From Aquimarina sp. AU58 (lineage in GTDB: Bacteria; Bacteroidota; Bacteroidia; Flavobacteriales; Flavobacteriaceae): 64,000 nucleotides of DNA. Location of the stretch: NCBI RefSeq assembly GCF_900312745.1, contig NZ_OMPD01000014.1:1364001-1428000 (forward strand). The letters run 5' to 3'. Below the pieces are notes generated by a model. The model saw nothing but the letters and a program-made list of their open reading frames with translations. It made no database searches and was not told the DNA's origin. Made by a program: the position numbers and the translations under genes. Positions 34,800-43,281 of this stretch are shown here, one piece after another. How positions within the stretch are numbered: the stretch's first letter is position 1; every line of letters starts with the position of its first letter.

Positions 34800-36080
34800 A
34801 TGACTGAGGATTTTTTACAATACCTTTGGAAATATAAAAAATTTGGGTTTGCTGATCTTAGAACAACAAGGCATGAGGAGCTTATACTTCAGCAAATAGG
34901 GACACATAATATAGAAAACTCTGGACCTGATTTTTTTAATGCAAGACTTATTATCCAAGGGCAAAAATGGGCAGGAAATGTTGAGGTGCATATCAGATCA
35001 AGTGACTGGTATGTTCATAACCATGAGAATGACCCTGCATACGATAATGTAATTCTTCATGTAGTTTGGGAAGATGATGTAGAAGTATACAGAAATGATA
35101 ACTCGATTATACCAACATTACAACTTAAAGAATACATAAGAGAAGAGTTGTTGGTTCGCTATAAAAAGCTCTTTGATAAAAGCGCTCAACAATGGATTAG
35201 TTGTGAAAAGCAGCTTCCCGAAGTTTCGCGTTTTATGTTGTCAAATTGGCAAGAAAGACTGTATTTAGAGCGACTAGAAAAAAAATCGACTTTAATTTTG
35301 AAACTTCTAAACGACTCTGCAAATAATTGGGAAGCTGTGTTGTTTAAACTACTGTCCAAAAATTTTGGTTTGAAAACTAATGGAGCCGCTTTTTTGAGTT
35401 TGGCAAATTCGATAGATTTTGCAGTGCTTAGAAAATGTAGAGGCCAACTAGAAGAATTAGAAGCCTTATTTTTTGGTCAGGCAGGTTTCTTAGATGTTGA
35501 TGTAAAAGGAGAGTATTTCAATACCTTGAAAAATGAATATCAATTTTTGAAAAATAAATTTAAATTGAGTACACATGGAGTAGATCCATTTCTTTTTTTT
35601 AGGTTAAGACCACCTAATTTTCCAACAATACGATTGGCGCAGTTAGCAATGTTATATTTTGAAAATCACCAACTTTTTAGCAAAGTGATCAATAGTAATA
35701 CTATAGATGATTTTTATACTCTTTTCAGTGTAGAAACCAGCGAATTTTGGCAAAACCATTATACTTTCGAAAAAGAATCAAAGGCAAGTAAAAAGAAACT
35801 AACAAAATCATTTATTGACTTGTTGTTGATCAATACGATTATTCCTATAAAATTTGTTTATGCCAGAAGTGTAGGACAAAATCCCGAAGAAGATATTTTT
35901 GAGTTAATTACTAAATTACCTTTTGAAAAAAACAGTATTATTAGCAATTTTATGGACTTAAACGTACCAATTGAAAATGCAATGCATTCTCAAGCTATGA
36001 TTCAACTCAAAAATACATACTGTGACCAAAAAGCATGTTTAAAATGTGCAATAGGGAATTATTTATTAAATGGTGAATAG
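34800..36080 (+). CDS. DUF2851-family protein
   Basis: 426 residues from the ATG at 34800 (MTEDFLQYLWKYKKFG); an upstream TTG at 34755 would add 15 residues of no family likeness. Characteristic segments are EELILQQIGTHNIENSGPDF, KWAGNVEVHIRSSDW, YDNVILHVVWEDD, and the Cys-rich end CDQKACLKCAIG. DUF2851 is widespread in Bacteroidota and restricted largely to them; the conserved ExGxNxxDFxxAxL-like core recalls nuclease-fold proteins, but the function is unproven. It lies 30 nt ahead of the PspC gene. Confidence 0.85.
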   Translation: MTEDFLQYLWKYKKFGFADLRTTRHEELILQQIGTHNIENSGPDFFNARLIIQGQKWAGNVEVHIRSSDWYVHNHENDPAYDNVILHVVWEDDVEVYRNDNSIIPTLQLKEYIREELLVRYKKLFDKSAQQWISCEKQLPEVSRFMLSNWQERLYLERLEKKSTLILKLLNDSANNWEAVLFKLLSKNFGLKTNGAAFLSLANSIDFAVLRKCRGQLEELEALFFGQAGFLDVDVKGEYFNTLKNEYQFLKNKFKLSTHGVDPFLFFRLRPPNFPTIRLAQLAMLYFENHQLFSKVINSNTIDDFYTLFSVETSEFWQNHYTFEKESKASKKKLTKSFIDLLLINTIIPIKFVYARSVGQNPEEDIFELITKLPFEKNSIISNFMDLNVPIENAMHSQAMIQLKNTYCDQKACLKCAIGNYLLNGE

Positions 36081-36109
36081 AATTTAGGATAATATAATTA
36101 TTTTGCGAC

Positions 36110-36331
36110 ATGCTTTATAATCTAAGACAATTTTTAGAACGTAACGGGTTTTATGTTTCCTCCAGGTTAGCCGATAGGTTGGGAATGCGAGCAAAAAATG
36201 TACGGTTGTTCTTTATTTATTTAACCTTTGCCACTGTGGGATTAGGTTTTGTAATATACCTTAATCTGGCATTTTGGCTAAAATTAAAAGATTTGGTTTA
36301 TACTAAACGAACTTCAGTATTTGACCTATGA
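36110..36331 (+). CDS. Single-domain PspC protein
   Basis: 73 residues consisting of one PspC domain: a short amphipathic start, GVYVSSRLADRLGMR-like region (here FYVSSRLADRLGMRAKNVR), then one hydrophobic segment (LFFIYLTFATVGLGFVIYL). In proteobacteria PspC takes part in envelope stress; small stand-alone versions are common in Flavobacteria. Its stop overlaps the start of the channel gene by 4 nt (ATGA), so the two are co-translated. Confidence 0.75.
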   Translation: MLYNLRQFLERNGFYVSSRLADRLGMRAKNVRLFFIYLTFATVGLGFVIYLNLAFWLKLKDLVYTKRTSVFDL

Positions 36332-37344
36332 AAAAGATCTATAGATGGGGAGTGCCAAAAATATATATTGCATTAATTTTATTAATTATAGTAATTGCTA
36401 TCGGAGTACTGGGATTTCGGTTTTTTTCTAACTATTCCTGGGTAGATGCCTTATATATGACAGTTATTACTTTGTCTACTGTGGGTTTTGGAGAAGTTCA
36501 ACCATTAGATGATAGTGCAAAGTTATTTACTGTATTCCTTATCTCGACTAGTGTAGCCATATTTGCATATTCTGTATCAGTAATAACAGAATATATTGTA
36601 AGTAAAAATGATCCTAAAAGACTTCAATATCGAAAAACACAAAAAATGATACATCATATTGAAAATCATATTATTATAATTGGTTATGGCCGTAATGGTA
36701 AACAAGCTGCCGCCAAATTGTTAGCATACAATAAACCATTTATTATTATCGAAAAAGACGAAGCAGTAATAGAAAGATATCAAAATGAAAACCTGTTTTT
36801 TCTAAAAGGTAACGCCACAGAAGACGAAGTATTAATAGAAGCAGGTATTAAAAGAGCTGCTTGTTTAATATGTACATTACCAGAAGATGCAGATAACTTG
36901 TTTATTGTGCTTTCTGCAAGACAAATTAATAAAAAACTCAAAATAATTAGTAGAGCTTCTCAAGATACTTCTTATAAGAAAATACGATTAGCCGGTGCAG
37001 ATAATGTTATTATGCCAGATCGTATTGGTGGAGATCATATGGCGTCTTTAGTAGTAGTGCCCGATTTAATAGAGTTTTTGGATAACCTTTCTATTGTAGG
37101 TAAAAAATCTATAAATATCGAAGAAATTTCTTTTGAAGACATGTTTGATGATAAAATAGAAAGAACTATTCTTGATATCGATATGAGATCCAGAACAGGA
37201 TGTACCATTATAGGTTACAAATCACCAGAGGGAGAATATATTGTAAACCCAGAAGCTAATACCTTATTAAAACCAAGTTCTAAGATTGTAGTTTTAGGCC
37301 GCCCTGAACAAATTAATCTTTTAAATAAGGAGTTCGATATTTGA
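36328..37344 (+). CDS. Two-helix K+ channel with TrkA-type RCK domain
   Basis: 338 residues. Two transmembrane helices (about 12-33 and 65-88) enclose the pore loop TVITLSTVGFGE, whose TVGFGE replaces the usual TVGYGD selectivity filter. The cytoplasmic part has a Rossmann TrkA_N domain (about 105-230; IIIGYGRNGKQAAAKLL) and a C-terminal RCK_C part (about 260-338). It is a ligand-gated potassium channel. It overlaps the PspC gene by 4 nt. Confidence 0.88.
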   Translation: MKKIYRWGVPKIYIALILLIIVIAIGVLGFRFFSNYSWVDALYMTVITLSTVGFGEVQPLDDSAKLFTVFLISTSVAIFAYSVSVITEYIVSKNDPKRLQYRKTQKMIHHIENHIIIIGYGRNGKQAAAKLLAYNKPFIIIEKDEAVIERYQNENLFFLKGNATEDEVLIEAGIKRAACLICTLPEDADNLFIVLSARQINKKLKIISRASQDTSYKKIRLAGADNVIMPDRIGGDHMASLVVVPDLIEFLDNLSIVGKKSINIEEISFEDMFDDKIERTILDIDMRSRTGCTIIGYKSPEGEYIVNPEANTLLKPSSKIVVLGRPEQINLLNKEFDI

Positions 37345-37443
37345 GAATTAGAAACATTTAACATCTAAAAAAATTGTAAACAAATGTTTTTTTTACCATC
37401 TTGCTCACTTCTTAACAATTAAATTCAATTAATTCACAAAATC

Positions 37444-39045
37444 ATGAAGAGAATTCTTCTTTCACTTTTAGCACTTACCATTCCATTTTTTACATTCGCA
37501 CAAGAGGTCACAGAAAAGGGACTTGATCAGAAAATAGATGAAGGTTTTAAACCTGTATCCGACTTTTTCTCTGCAGTAATTTTCTTTGAAGTTTTTGAAG
37601 GTGCTCCGTTTGTTATCATATTATTAGTATTAAGTGCCCTGTTTTTTACTTTGTATTTTGGTTTTCCTAATTTCAGGTATTTTGGAAAAGCCATTAATGT
37701 GGTACGAGGAAAATATGATGATGTTGAAGGACATAGCTTAGGAGATCCATCGGCTGCGGTAGATGGTGATATAAGAGATACCATACGTGATGAGTCTAAG
37801 GAAGGAGAAGTTAGTCATTTTCAAGCACTGGCAACAGCAGTTTCTGGTACTGTGGGTAACGGTAATATTGCTGGGGTAGCTTTGGCAATTGCACTTGGAG
37901 GTCCAGGAGCAACATTTTGGATGATTATTTGTGGATTATTAGGGATGTCTACCAAGTTTGTAGAATGTACCCTTGGAGTTCAGTATAGAGATGTAGGAGA
38001 AGATGGTACTGTATATGGAGGTCCTATGTATTATTTAAGTAAAGGATTAAAAGAAAGAGGATTTAATGTTCTAGGGAAAATTGCAGCAGTTATATTTGCT
38101 ATATTTTGTATAGGAGGATCTTTTGGAGGTGGTAATGCAGCGCAATCTAATCAGGCTACAGTTGTTTTAAAGGAGCTTTTAGATCTTCAAAGTACAGGAG
38201 CAGGGTTTTGGATTGGAATAGTCCTGGCAATTCTTGTTGGAATTATTATTATTGGAGGAATTAAACGTATCGCTTCTGTAACAGAAAAGGTAGTTCCTTT
38301 TATGGCTATCTTATATTTGTTAGCTTGTTTATATATAATTTTTGGTAATTTCTCTTTAGTAGATGATGCTATTGGTTTGATTATTAGTGAAGCTTTTAAT
38401 CCAACAGCTATTGGAGTAGGAAGTATTATAGGAGTTTTACTAGTTGGTTTTAAAAGAGCTGCATTTTCTAATGAGGCAGGAGCAGGTTCGGCATCTATTG
38501 CGCATTCTGCAGTAAAAACTAAATACTCTGCCAGTGAAGGACTTGTTGCTTTGCTAGAACCTTTTATTGATACAGTAGTGATATGTACAATGACTGCATT
38601 AGTAATTATTATTTTCAATTTTGGCGGAGCATTTGAGTATGGAGGTGATGGTTCTGGAGCAGTGTTCATTGATGGAGTATCCTATGAAGGTGCGGGGATA
38701 ACTTCTATGGCTTTTGCAAAATATATACCTTATTCTAATGTATTTTTAACCATTGCTGTAGTGTTATTTGCGGTGTCGACTATGATTTCGTGGTCGTACT
38801 ATGGTTTACAATCCTGGAAATTCTTATTTGGTAGAGGTAGAGCTGCTGATTTAACTTATAAACTATTGTTTTTAACGTTTGTAATAATTGGAGCAGCAGC
38901 GAGTATGAGTTCTATTTGGGCATTCTCTGATGCAATGATTTTTGCGATGGTATTTCCAAATATGATTGGACTGTTCTTTTTATTTCCTGTCGTTAAAAAA
39001 CAACTATCTAGATATTTTGAGGCGATAAAAGCATCAAAAAGTTAA
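37444..39045 (+). CDS. AGCS-family sodium:alanine (amino acid) symporter
   Basis: 533 residues with about 10-11 membrane helices. Family motifs: AVSGTVGNGNIAGVALAI, GGPGATFWMIICGLLGM, QYRDVGEDGTVYGGPMYY, FSNEAGAGSASIAHSAVK. It imports alanine or glycine with Na+. An unusual N-terminal extension of about 55 residues begins with a signal-peptide-like stretch (MKRILLSLLALTIPFFTFAQ) before the first core helix, a form I believe is found in Bacteroidota members. The perfect stem-loop at 39070-39116 follows but lies inside the next gene. Confidence 0.9.
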   Translation: MKRILLSLLALTIPFFTFAQEVTEKGLDQKIDEGFKPVSDFFSAVIFFEVFEGAPFVIILLVLSALFFTLYFGFPNFRYFGKAINVVRGKYDDVEGHSLGDPSAAVDGDIRDTIRDESKEGEVSHFQALATAVSGTVGNGNIAGVALAIALGGPGATFWMIICGLLGMSTKFVECTLGVQYRDVGEDGTVYGGPMYYLSKGLKERGFNVLGKIAAVIFAIFCIGGSFGGGNAAQSNQATVVLKELLDLQSTGAGFWIGIVLAILVGIIIIGGIKRIASVTEKVVPFMAILYLLACLYIIFGNFSLVDDAIGLIISEAFNPTAIGVGSIIGVLLVGFKRAAFSNEAGAGSASIAHSAVKTKYSASEGLVALLEPFIDTVVICTMTALVIIIFNFGGAFEYGGDGSGAVFIDGVSYEGAGITSMAFAKYIPYSNVFLTIAVVLFAVSTMISWSYYGLQSWKFLFGRGRAADLTYKLLFLTFVIIGAAASMSSIWAFSDAMIFAMVFPNMIGLFFLFPVVKKQLSRYFEAIKASKS

Positions 39046-39059
39046 AAAGACTATTTTTT

Positions 39060-39938
39060 ATGAATTATAAAAAATCCCATTTCGAAATACATTCACGTTT
39101 TCGAAATGGGATTTTTCTTTTATCAATTATCCTATTTGCTACACTTATAGGATATTATTTTTATCCAAAATCCCCTTCTCAACAGTATAGTTTTGCTGAA
39201 CTTACCTCTTTTCAGAAGCAAATAGACTCGCTTAAGAGTGTAGCCGAACAACAAAAAAAAGAATATCATCTACAACCTTTTAACCCAAATTTTATCTCAG
39301 ACCATAAGGGGTATATGTTAGGACTTTCTACAAGAGAGCTAGATCGACTTCATATGTACAGAAAAGATGATAAATGGATCAATTCTATTGCGGATTTTAA
39401 AAAAGTAACTCAGGTTTCTGATTCGGTTCTTTCGGTTATCTCTCCTTTATTTAAATTTCCAGAATGGACAAAAAAGAGTAATGCTACAGTATATAGAAAA
39501 TACCCTAAAAAGAAATTCCCTGCTAAATCATATGATCAAAAAAAAGATTTAAACACAGTTTCTAGTGAAGAACTAGAGCAAAGTATTGGCCTACCTGATT
39601 TTGTTGCAGAAAGAATAATCAAATATAGAAATAGTATAGGAGGCTTCAATCTGGATATTCAACTTGAGGATGTTCGCGGTCTATATGATAATCAGAAAGA
39701 TAAAATTTTATCCATGTTTACGGTTAAAACACCTAAAAAGATAAAAAAAATAAATATCAATACTGCGTCAGTCAATGAATTAGTAGAAATACCATATTTT
39801 GATTTTGAAATGGCGTTGGATATTAAAGAATTTATTGAAGACAATGGGAATATTTCAAACTTTAATGAATTAGGAAAAATTGAGGGTTTTTCTCTCAAAA
39901 AAATAGATAGAATAAAGTTATATTTGACATTGAATTAA
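39060..39938 (+). CDS. Helix-hairpin-helix (ComEA-like) membrane-anchored protein
   Basis: 292 residues. After a short basic start comes one membrane helix (about 20-37; NGIFLLSIILFATLIGYYF), then a variable region and three HhH-type motifs (about 155-290: DLNTVSSEELEQSIGLPDF, ININTASVNELVEIPYF and NFNELGKIEGFSLKKI). ComEA-like proteins bind DNA, as in natural transformation, but this three-motif form is also common in Flavobacteria with unknown role. The N-terminal KSHFEIHSRFRNGIFLL phrase is family-like, so the start at 39060 is kept even though a terminator-like hairpin overlaps codons 4-19. Confidence 0.75.
   Translation: MNYKKSHFEIHSRFRNGIFLLSIILFATLIGYYFYPKSPSQQYSFAELTSFQKQIDSLKSVAEQQKKEYHLQPFNPNFISDHKGYMLGLSTRELDRLHMYRKDDKWINSIADFKKVTQVSDSVLSVISPLFKFPEWTKKSNATVYRKYPKKKFPAKSYDQKKDLNTVSSEELEQSIGLPDFVAERIIKYRNSIGGFNLDIQLEDVRGLYDNQKDKILSMFTVKTPKKIKKININTASVNELVEIPYFDFEMALDIKEFIEDNGNISNFNELGKIEGFSLKKIDRIKLYLTLN
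39070..39116 (+). terminator. Perfect terminator hairpin inside the next gene's first codons
   Basis: An 18-bp perfect stem (39070-39087 with 39099-39116), an 11-nt loop, with an A tract on the 5' side and TTTTT on the 3' side. It lies 25 nt after the symporter stop and within codons 4-19 of the HhH gene. It can end symporter transcripts, and any read-through mRNA would carry the hairpin inside the coding region. Confidence 0.75.
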
Positions 39939-40087
39939 GAATCATTAAAAAATTGCTGCGAATTTTGATGAATCATTAAAATAATAATTGATTCATAAGC
40001 CCATTTTATGAATTTCGGTTTTATTGTATTGAGGAAGTAATCATTATGAGTAGTAATATGTTAACTAAAAAAAACGAAGGTTGTCAT

Positions 40088-41254
40088 ATGAATAGTATGT
40101 ATTTTACAGAAGAGCACGAATTATTTAGGCAAAGTCTCAGGGAATTTCTGAAAAAAGAAGTAACTCCACATATAGACAAATGGGAAAAAACTGGAGATAT
40201 TGATCGGTTTATTTGGGAGAAGTTTGGTGAAATGGGGTACTTTGGAATTGCGTATCCAGAAGAATACGGTGGACTAGATCTCGATCTGTTTTATACTGTG
40301 ATACTTTTAGAAGAACTACAAAAAATTAATTCTGGTGGTTTTGCTGCTGCTATATGGGCACATGCATATTTGGCGATGACACATCTAAATAAAGAAGGTG
40401 ATCATAGAATTAAAGAAATGTACTTGAAACCCAGTATATCTGGTGAAAAAATAGGATGTTTAGGTATTACAGAACCTTTTGGGGGGTCTGATGTTGCAGG
40501 AATGAGAACCACAGCAATAAAAGAAGGAGATCATTATGTAGTTAATGGATCTAAAACCTTTATTACTAATGGTGTTTATAGTGATTATCTGGTTATTGCT
40601 GCAAAAACAAATCCCGAATTAGGAAATAAAGGGATAAGTATCTTTGTTGTTGACAGAGATACTCCAGGAATTTCTGCTACCAAATTAGAAAAATTGGGAT
40701 GGAAAGCTTCTGATACAGGAGAAATTGCTTTTGATAATGTGAAAATTCCTGCGAATAACTTAATGGGAGAAGAAAACAAAGGGTTCTCATATATTATGCA
40801 ACATTTTGCTTTAGAAAGGTTGATAATGGGAGTTAATGCACATGCGCGAACAGAGTATGCATTAGAATATGTTATACAATATATGTCAGAGCGAGAAGCT
40901 TTCGGGAAGACAATTGATAAATTTCAGGCGCTAAGACATACTGTAGCAGATATTGCAAGTGAAGTAGAAATGTGTAAAGAATTTAATTACTCTGTTGCTA
41001 AACGACTTAATGATGGGAAATATGTAGTTAAAGAAGCCAGTATGTCGAAGTTGATTTCTACCAAAATTGCTGACGAAGCAATATATAAATGCCTACAACT
41101 ATTAGGAGGCTACGGGTATATGGAAGAGTATCCAATAGCAAGGCTATTTAGAGATAGCCGATTAGGTCCAATAGGAGGCGGAACTTCTGAAATATTAAGA
41201 GAAGTAATTGCTAAGATTATAATTGATAAAAAAGAATATAAAGCGGCAACGTAA
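40088..41254 (+). CDS. Acyl-CoA dehydrogenase
   Basis: 388 residues from the ATG at 40088 (MNSMYFTEEHELFRQ); the ATG at 40046 would add 14 residues with no family likeness. FAD-binding and active-site hallmarks of the family: GYFGIAYPEEYGGLDLDLFY, CLGITEPFGGSDVAGMRT, NGSKTFITNG, ERLIMGVNAHA, EAFGKTIDKFQALRH, LLGGYGYMEEYPIARLFRD. It oxidises acyl-CoA to the trans-2-enoyl form and passes electrons to ETF. It stands alone, with its own terminator. Confidence 0.92.
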   Translation: MNSMYFTEEHELFRQSLREFLKKEVTPHIDKWEKTGDIDRFIWEKFGEMGYFGIAYPEEYGGLDLDLFYTVILLEELQKINSGGFAAAIWAHAYLAMTHLNKEGDHRIKEMYLKPSISGEKIGCLGITEPFGGSDVAGMRTTAIKEGDHYVVNGSKTFITNGVYSDYLVIAAKTNPELGNKGISIFVVDRDTPGISATKLEKLGWKASDTGEIAFDNVKIPANNLMGEENKGFSYIMQHFALERLIMGVNAHARTEYALEYVIQYMSEREAFGKTIDKFQALRHTVADIASEVEMCKEFNYSVAKRLNDGKYVVKEASMSKLISTKIADEAIYKCLQLLGGYGYMEEYPIARLFRDSRLGPIGGGTSEILREVIAKIIIDKKEYKAAT

Positions 41255-41290
41255 AATAGTATAGATTTTTTTAATAAAATTTTATATACC

Positions 41291-41326
41291 AAAAAAACCT
41301 CGGGGAGAAATCTCGAGGTTTTTTTT
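41291..41326 (+). terminator. Rho-independent terminator after the acyl-CoA dehydrogenase
   Basis: AAAAAAACCTCG pairs with CGAGGTTTTTTT across an 11-nt loop, giving a strong bidirectional terminator. Confidence 0.85.
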
Positions 41327-41405
41327 ATTCTATACTTTTTAGGTTTAAAATAAGTGCTTATTATTTTTTACTAGTAAAAAATAATAAAGTTTAAAGTTTT
41401 ATCAA

Positions 41406-41442
41406 CACGCAAACGTTTGCGTGAGATTTCAAACGTTTTCGG
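41406..41442. promoter_or_regulatory. LacI/GalR-type operators upstream of the amylase
   Basis: CACGCAAACGTTTGCGTG (41406-41423) is a perfect 18-bp palindrome with the AACGTT centre typical of LacI/GalR/CcpA-family sites. A second imperfect copy, CAAACGTTTTCGG, follows at 41430-41442. They lie 53-89 nt upstream of the amylase ATG. This points to control by a sugar-sensing LacI-type repressor encoded elsewhere. Confidence 0.7.
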
Positions 41443-41494
41443 CTTTTGTAAAATACTTAATTTGATAAAAATTTAACACAAACATTAGTTAATT

Positions 41495-42874
41495 ATGAAA
41501 ATCAACACATTTTTTTATGGACTTCTCACTATAACGTTTTTGTTTATTAGTTGTAGTAAAGATGAGATTTTAGACGAAGCAGCACCTGAGTCTGGGGATT
41601 TACAGGAAGAGGTTTCTTCAAAAGCACTAAAACAAATTGGTTCGGGAGTAATGATGCAAGCTTTTTATTGGGATGTTCCGGCAGGAGGCACCTGGTGGAA
41701 TGTTGTAAAAGGAAAAGTAAATAGTTGGAGTAATGTAGGTATAGATGCTATTTGGTTACCACCTGTTAGTAAGGCTATGAATGGAGGGTTATCTATGGGA
41801 TATGATCCCTTTGATTATTATGATTTTGGGGAGTATAATCAAATGGGGAGCACCGAAACCAGATTTGGTTCGCGCTCAGAATTAACCAGTTTAATTACAA
41901 CAGCACATAATAATAGTCTAAGTGTAATTGCAGATATAGTGATTAATCACAATAGTGGAGGAGATTCTGAAGCCAATATTTTTACTAATTCTAATACATA
42001 TACAGATTATAACCCTCTATCTGGGTTGTTTGAAAGAACTCAGTATGATTTTCATCCAAATGATTACCATACTAATGATTCTGGTATTTTTGGAGGTTTT
42101 GCAGATATGTGTCACCACAAAAGTTATGTACAGGATTGGTTATGGAAAAAACCTAATTCTGTAGCGAAGTATTATAAAAATACTATGAAATTTGATGGTT
42201 GGAGATTTGATTACGTAAAAGGATTCGAACCTTGGGTTCCAAAAGAGTTTAGAAATGCAGTAGGAGGATTTGCTGTAGGAGAGTATTGGGATGGAAATGT
42301 AAATACATTAAAGTGGTGGACAGATCAGACACAGATGTCTGCATTTGATTTTGGGTGTTATTACAAAATGAGAGATGCGTTTATGGGGAATAACCTGAAT
42401 GCGCTTAGCGGAGATATGCTATGGAAAAGAAACGCCTCTAGAGCAGTTACTTTTGTGGCTAATCATGATACCGATGAAATTATTAATAACAAAATACTCG
42501 CCTATGCATATATTTTGACTCATGAAGGATATCCCGCGATTTTTTATAGAGATTATGAGGATTGGTTAGATAAAAATAAAATGAATAATCTAATTTGGAT
42601 CCATAACAATCTTGCAGGAGGAAACACAACAAACCTTTGGACAGATAATGACGAATATATCGCTAGAAGAAATGGAGGAAGTGGTAAAAATGGTTTAGTG
42701 GTATATATTAATAATTCAGATTCATGGCAGGAAAGATGGATCCAGACCAATTGGTCAAACAAGAAAATTAAAGATTATACCGGTCATTCGGGATGGGAAC
42801 CAACTACGCAAGGAGGTAAATGGGTTAAAATTCAGGCACCACCAAAAGGCTATTCTGTTTGGTCTTTGAAATAA
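41495..42874 (+). CDS. Lipoprotein alpha-amylase, GH13 family
   Basis: 459 residues. Lipobox FISC with Cys20, then a Ser/Asp linker. The (beta/alpha)8 barrel begins IGSGVMMQAFYWD and carries ADIVINHNSGG, GWRFDYVKGF (nucleophile D239), AVGEYWD (acid/base E263) and FVANHDTDE (D325). A C-terminal beta domain (about 370-459; NGLVVYINNSDSWQERWIQ) resembles the small alpha-amylase C-terminal domain. It likely hydrolyses alpha-1,4-glucans at the cell surface or in the periplasm. Tandem LacI-type operators lie upstream. No SusCD pair or other glycan gene is adjacent. Confidence 0.9.
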   Translation: MKINTFFYGLLTITFLFISCSKDEILDEAAPESGDLQEEVSSKALKQIGSGVMMQAFYWDVPAGGTWWNVVKGKVNSWSNVGIDAIWLPPVSKAMNGGLSMGYDPFDYYDFGEYNQMGSTETRFGSRSELTSLITTAHNNSLSVIADIVINHNSGGDSEANIFTNSNTYTDYNPLSGLFERTQYDFHPNDYHTNDSGIFGGFADMCHHKSYVQDWLWKKPNSVAKYYKNTMKFDGWRFDYVKGFEPWVPKEFRNAVGGFAVGEYWDGNVNTLKWWTDQTQMSAFDFGCYYKMRDAFMGNNLNALSGDMLWKRNASRAVTFVANHDTDEIINNKILAYAYILTHEGYPAIFYRDYEDWLDKNKMNNLIWIHNNLAGGNTTNLWTDNDEYIARRNGGSGKNGLVVYINNSDSWQERWIQTNWSNKKIKDYTGHSGWEPTTQGGKWVKIQAPPKGYSVWSLK

Positions 42875-42897
42875 TATTAAATATTATTGAAGAAAAC

Positions 42898-42927
42898 TTT
42901 GTGGATAATAGTTTTGTATTATCTTTG
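42898..42927 (+). promoter_or_regulatory. Bacteroidota-type promoter of rpsU
   Basis: TTTG (42898-42901), exactly 18 nt, then TATCTTTG (42920-42927): a perfect -33/-7 pair. Confidence 0.75.
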
Positions 42928-42947
42928 CACCCTAATTATTTCTAAAG

Positions 42948-42957
42948 AAAGGAGGTG
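42948..42957 (+). promoter_or_regulatory. Strong Shine-Dalgarno site of rpsU
   Basis: AAAGGAGGTG ends 5 nt before the ATG and is complementary to the usual 3' end of 16S rRNA. Such sites are avoided by most Bacteroidota genes, because their ribosomes hide the anti-SD with bS21, bS18 and bS6. The rpsU gene is the known exception and is thought to sense free bS21. Confidence 0.85.
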
Positions 42958-42962
42958 CCACT

Positions 42963-43157
42963 ATGTTAATTATACCAGTTAAAGACGGAGAAAATATAGA
43001 TAGAGCGTTAAAACGTTTTAAAAGAAAATTTGATCGAACAGGAACGATGCGTCAGCTTCGTAAACGTCAAGCGTTTTCAAAACCTTCTGTTGAAAGAAGA
43101 GCGCAGATTCAAAAAGCGCAATATATTCAACACTTAAGAGATCAAGAAGAAATTTAA
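42963..43157 (+). CDS. rpsU: 30S ribosomal protein bS21
   Basis: 64 residues, strongly basic, with the family phrases MLIIPVKDGENIDRALKRFK and GTMRQLRKRQAF then PSVERRAQIQKAQYIQ. It binds the small-subunit platform near the 16S rRNA 3' end; in Flavobacterium it helps to sequester the anti-Shine-Dalgarno sequence. The gene's own strong SD (42948-42957) suggests autoregulation: when bS21 is scarce, the exposed anti-SD favours rpsU translation. Its terminator runs into the recombinase start. Confidence 0.95.
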   Translation: MLIIPVKDGENIDRALKRFKRKFDRTGTMRQLRKRQAFSKPSVERRAQIQKAQYIQHLRDQEEI

Positions 43158-43230
43158 AGATAAATAACGCTGTCTTTATAATGTTTCTTCTTACGAAGAA
43201 ACTAGACTGCCGTTTTTCAGTATAAATTTT

Positions 43231-43281
43231 AACCGTTAGGATGCCAAAAGTTTTATACTTTTGTTTTCTAACGGTTTTTTT
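43231..43281 (+). terminator. rpsU terminator abutting the recombinase start
   Basis: A 9-bp outer stem (43231-43239 with 43268-43276) holds a second 6-bp stem in its loop (43245-43250 with 43258-43263); TTTTTT follows directly. The T tract ends at the ATG of the recombinase gene, so its ribosome-binding region lies in the terminator. Confidence 0.65.
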
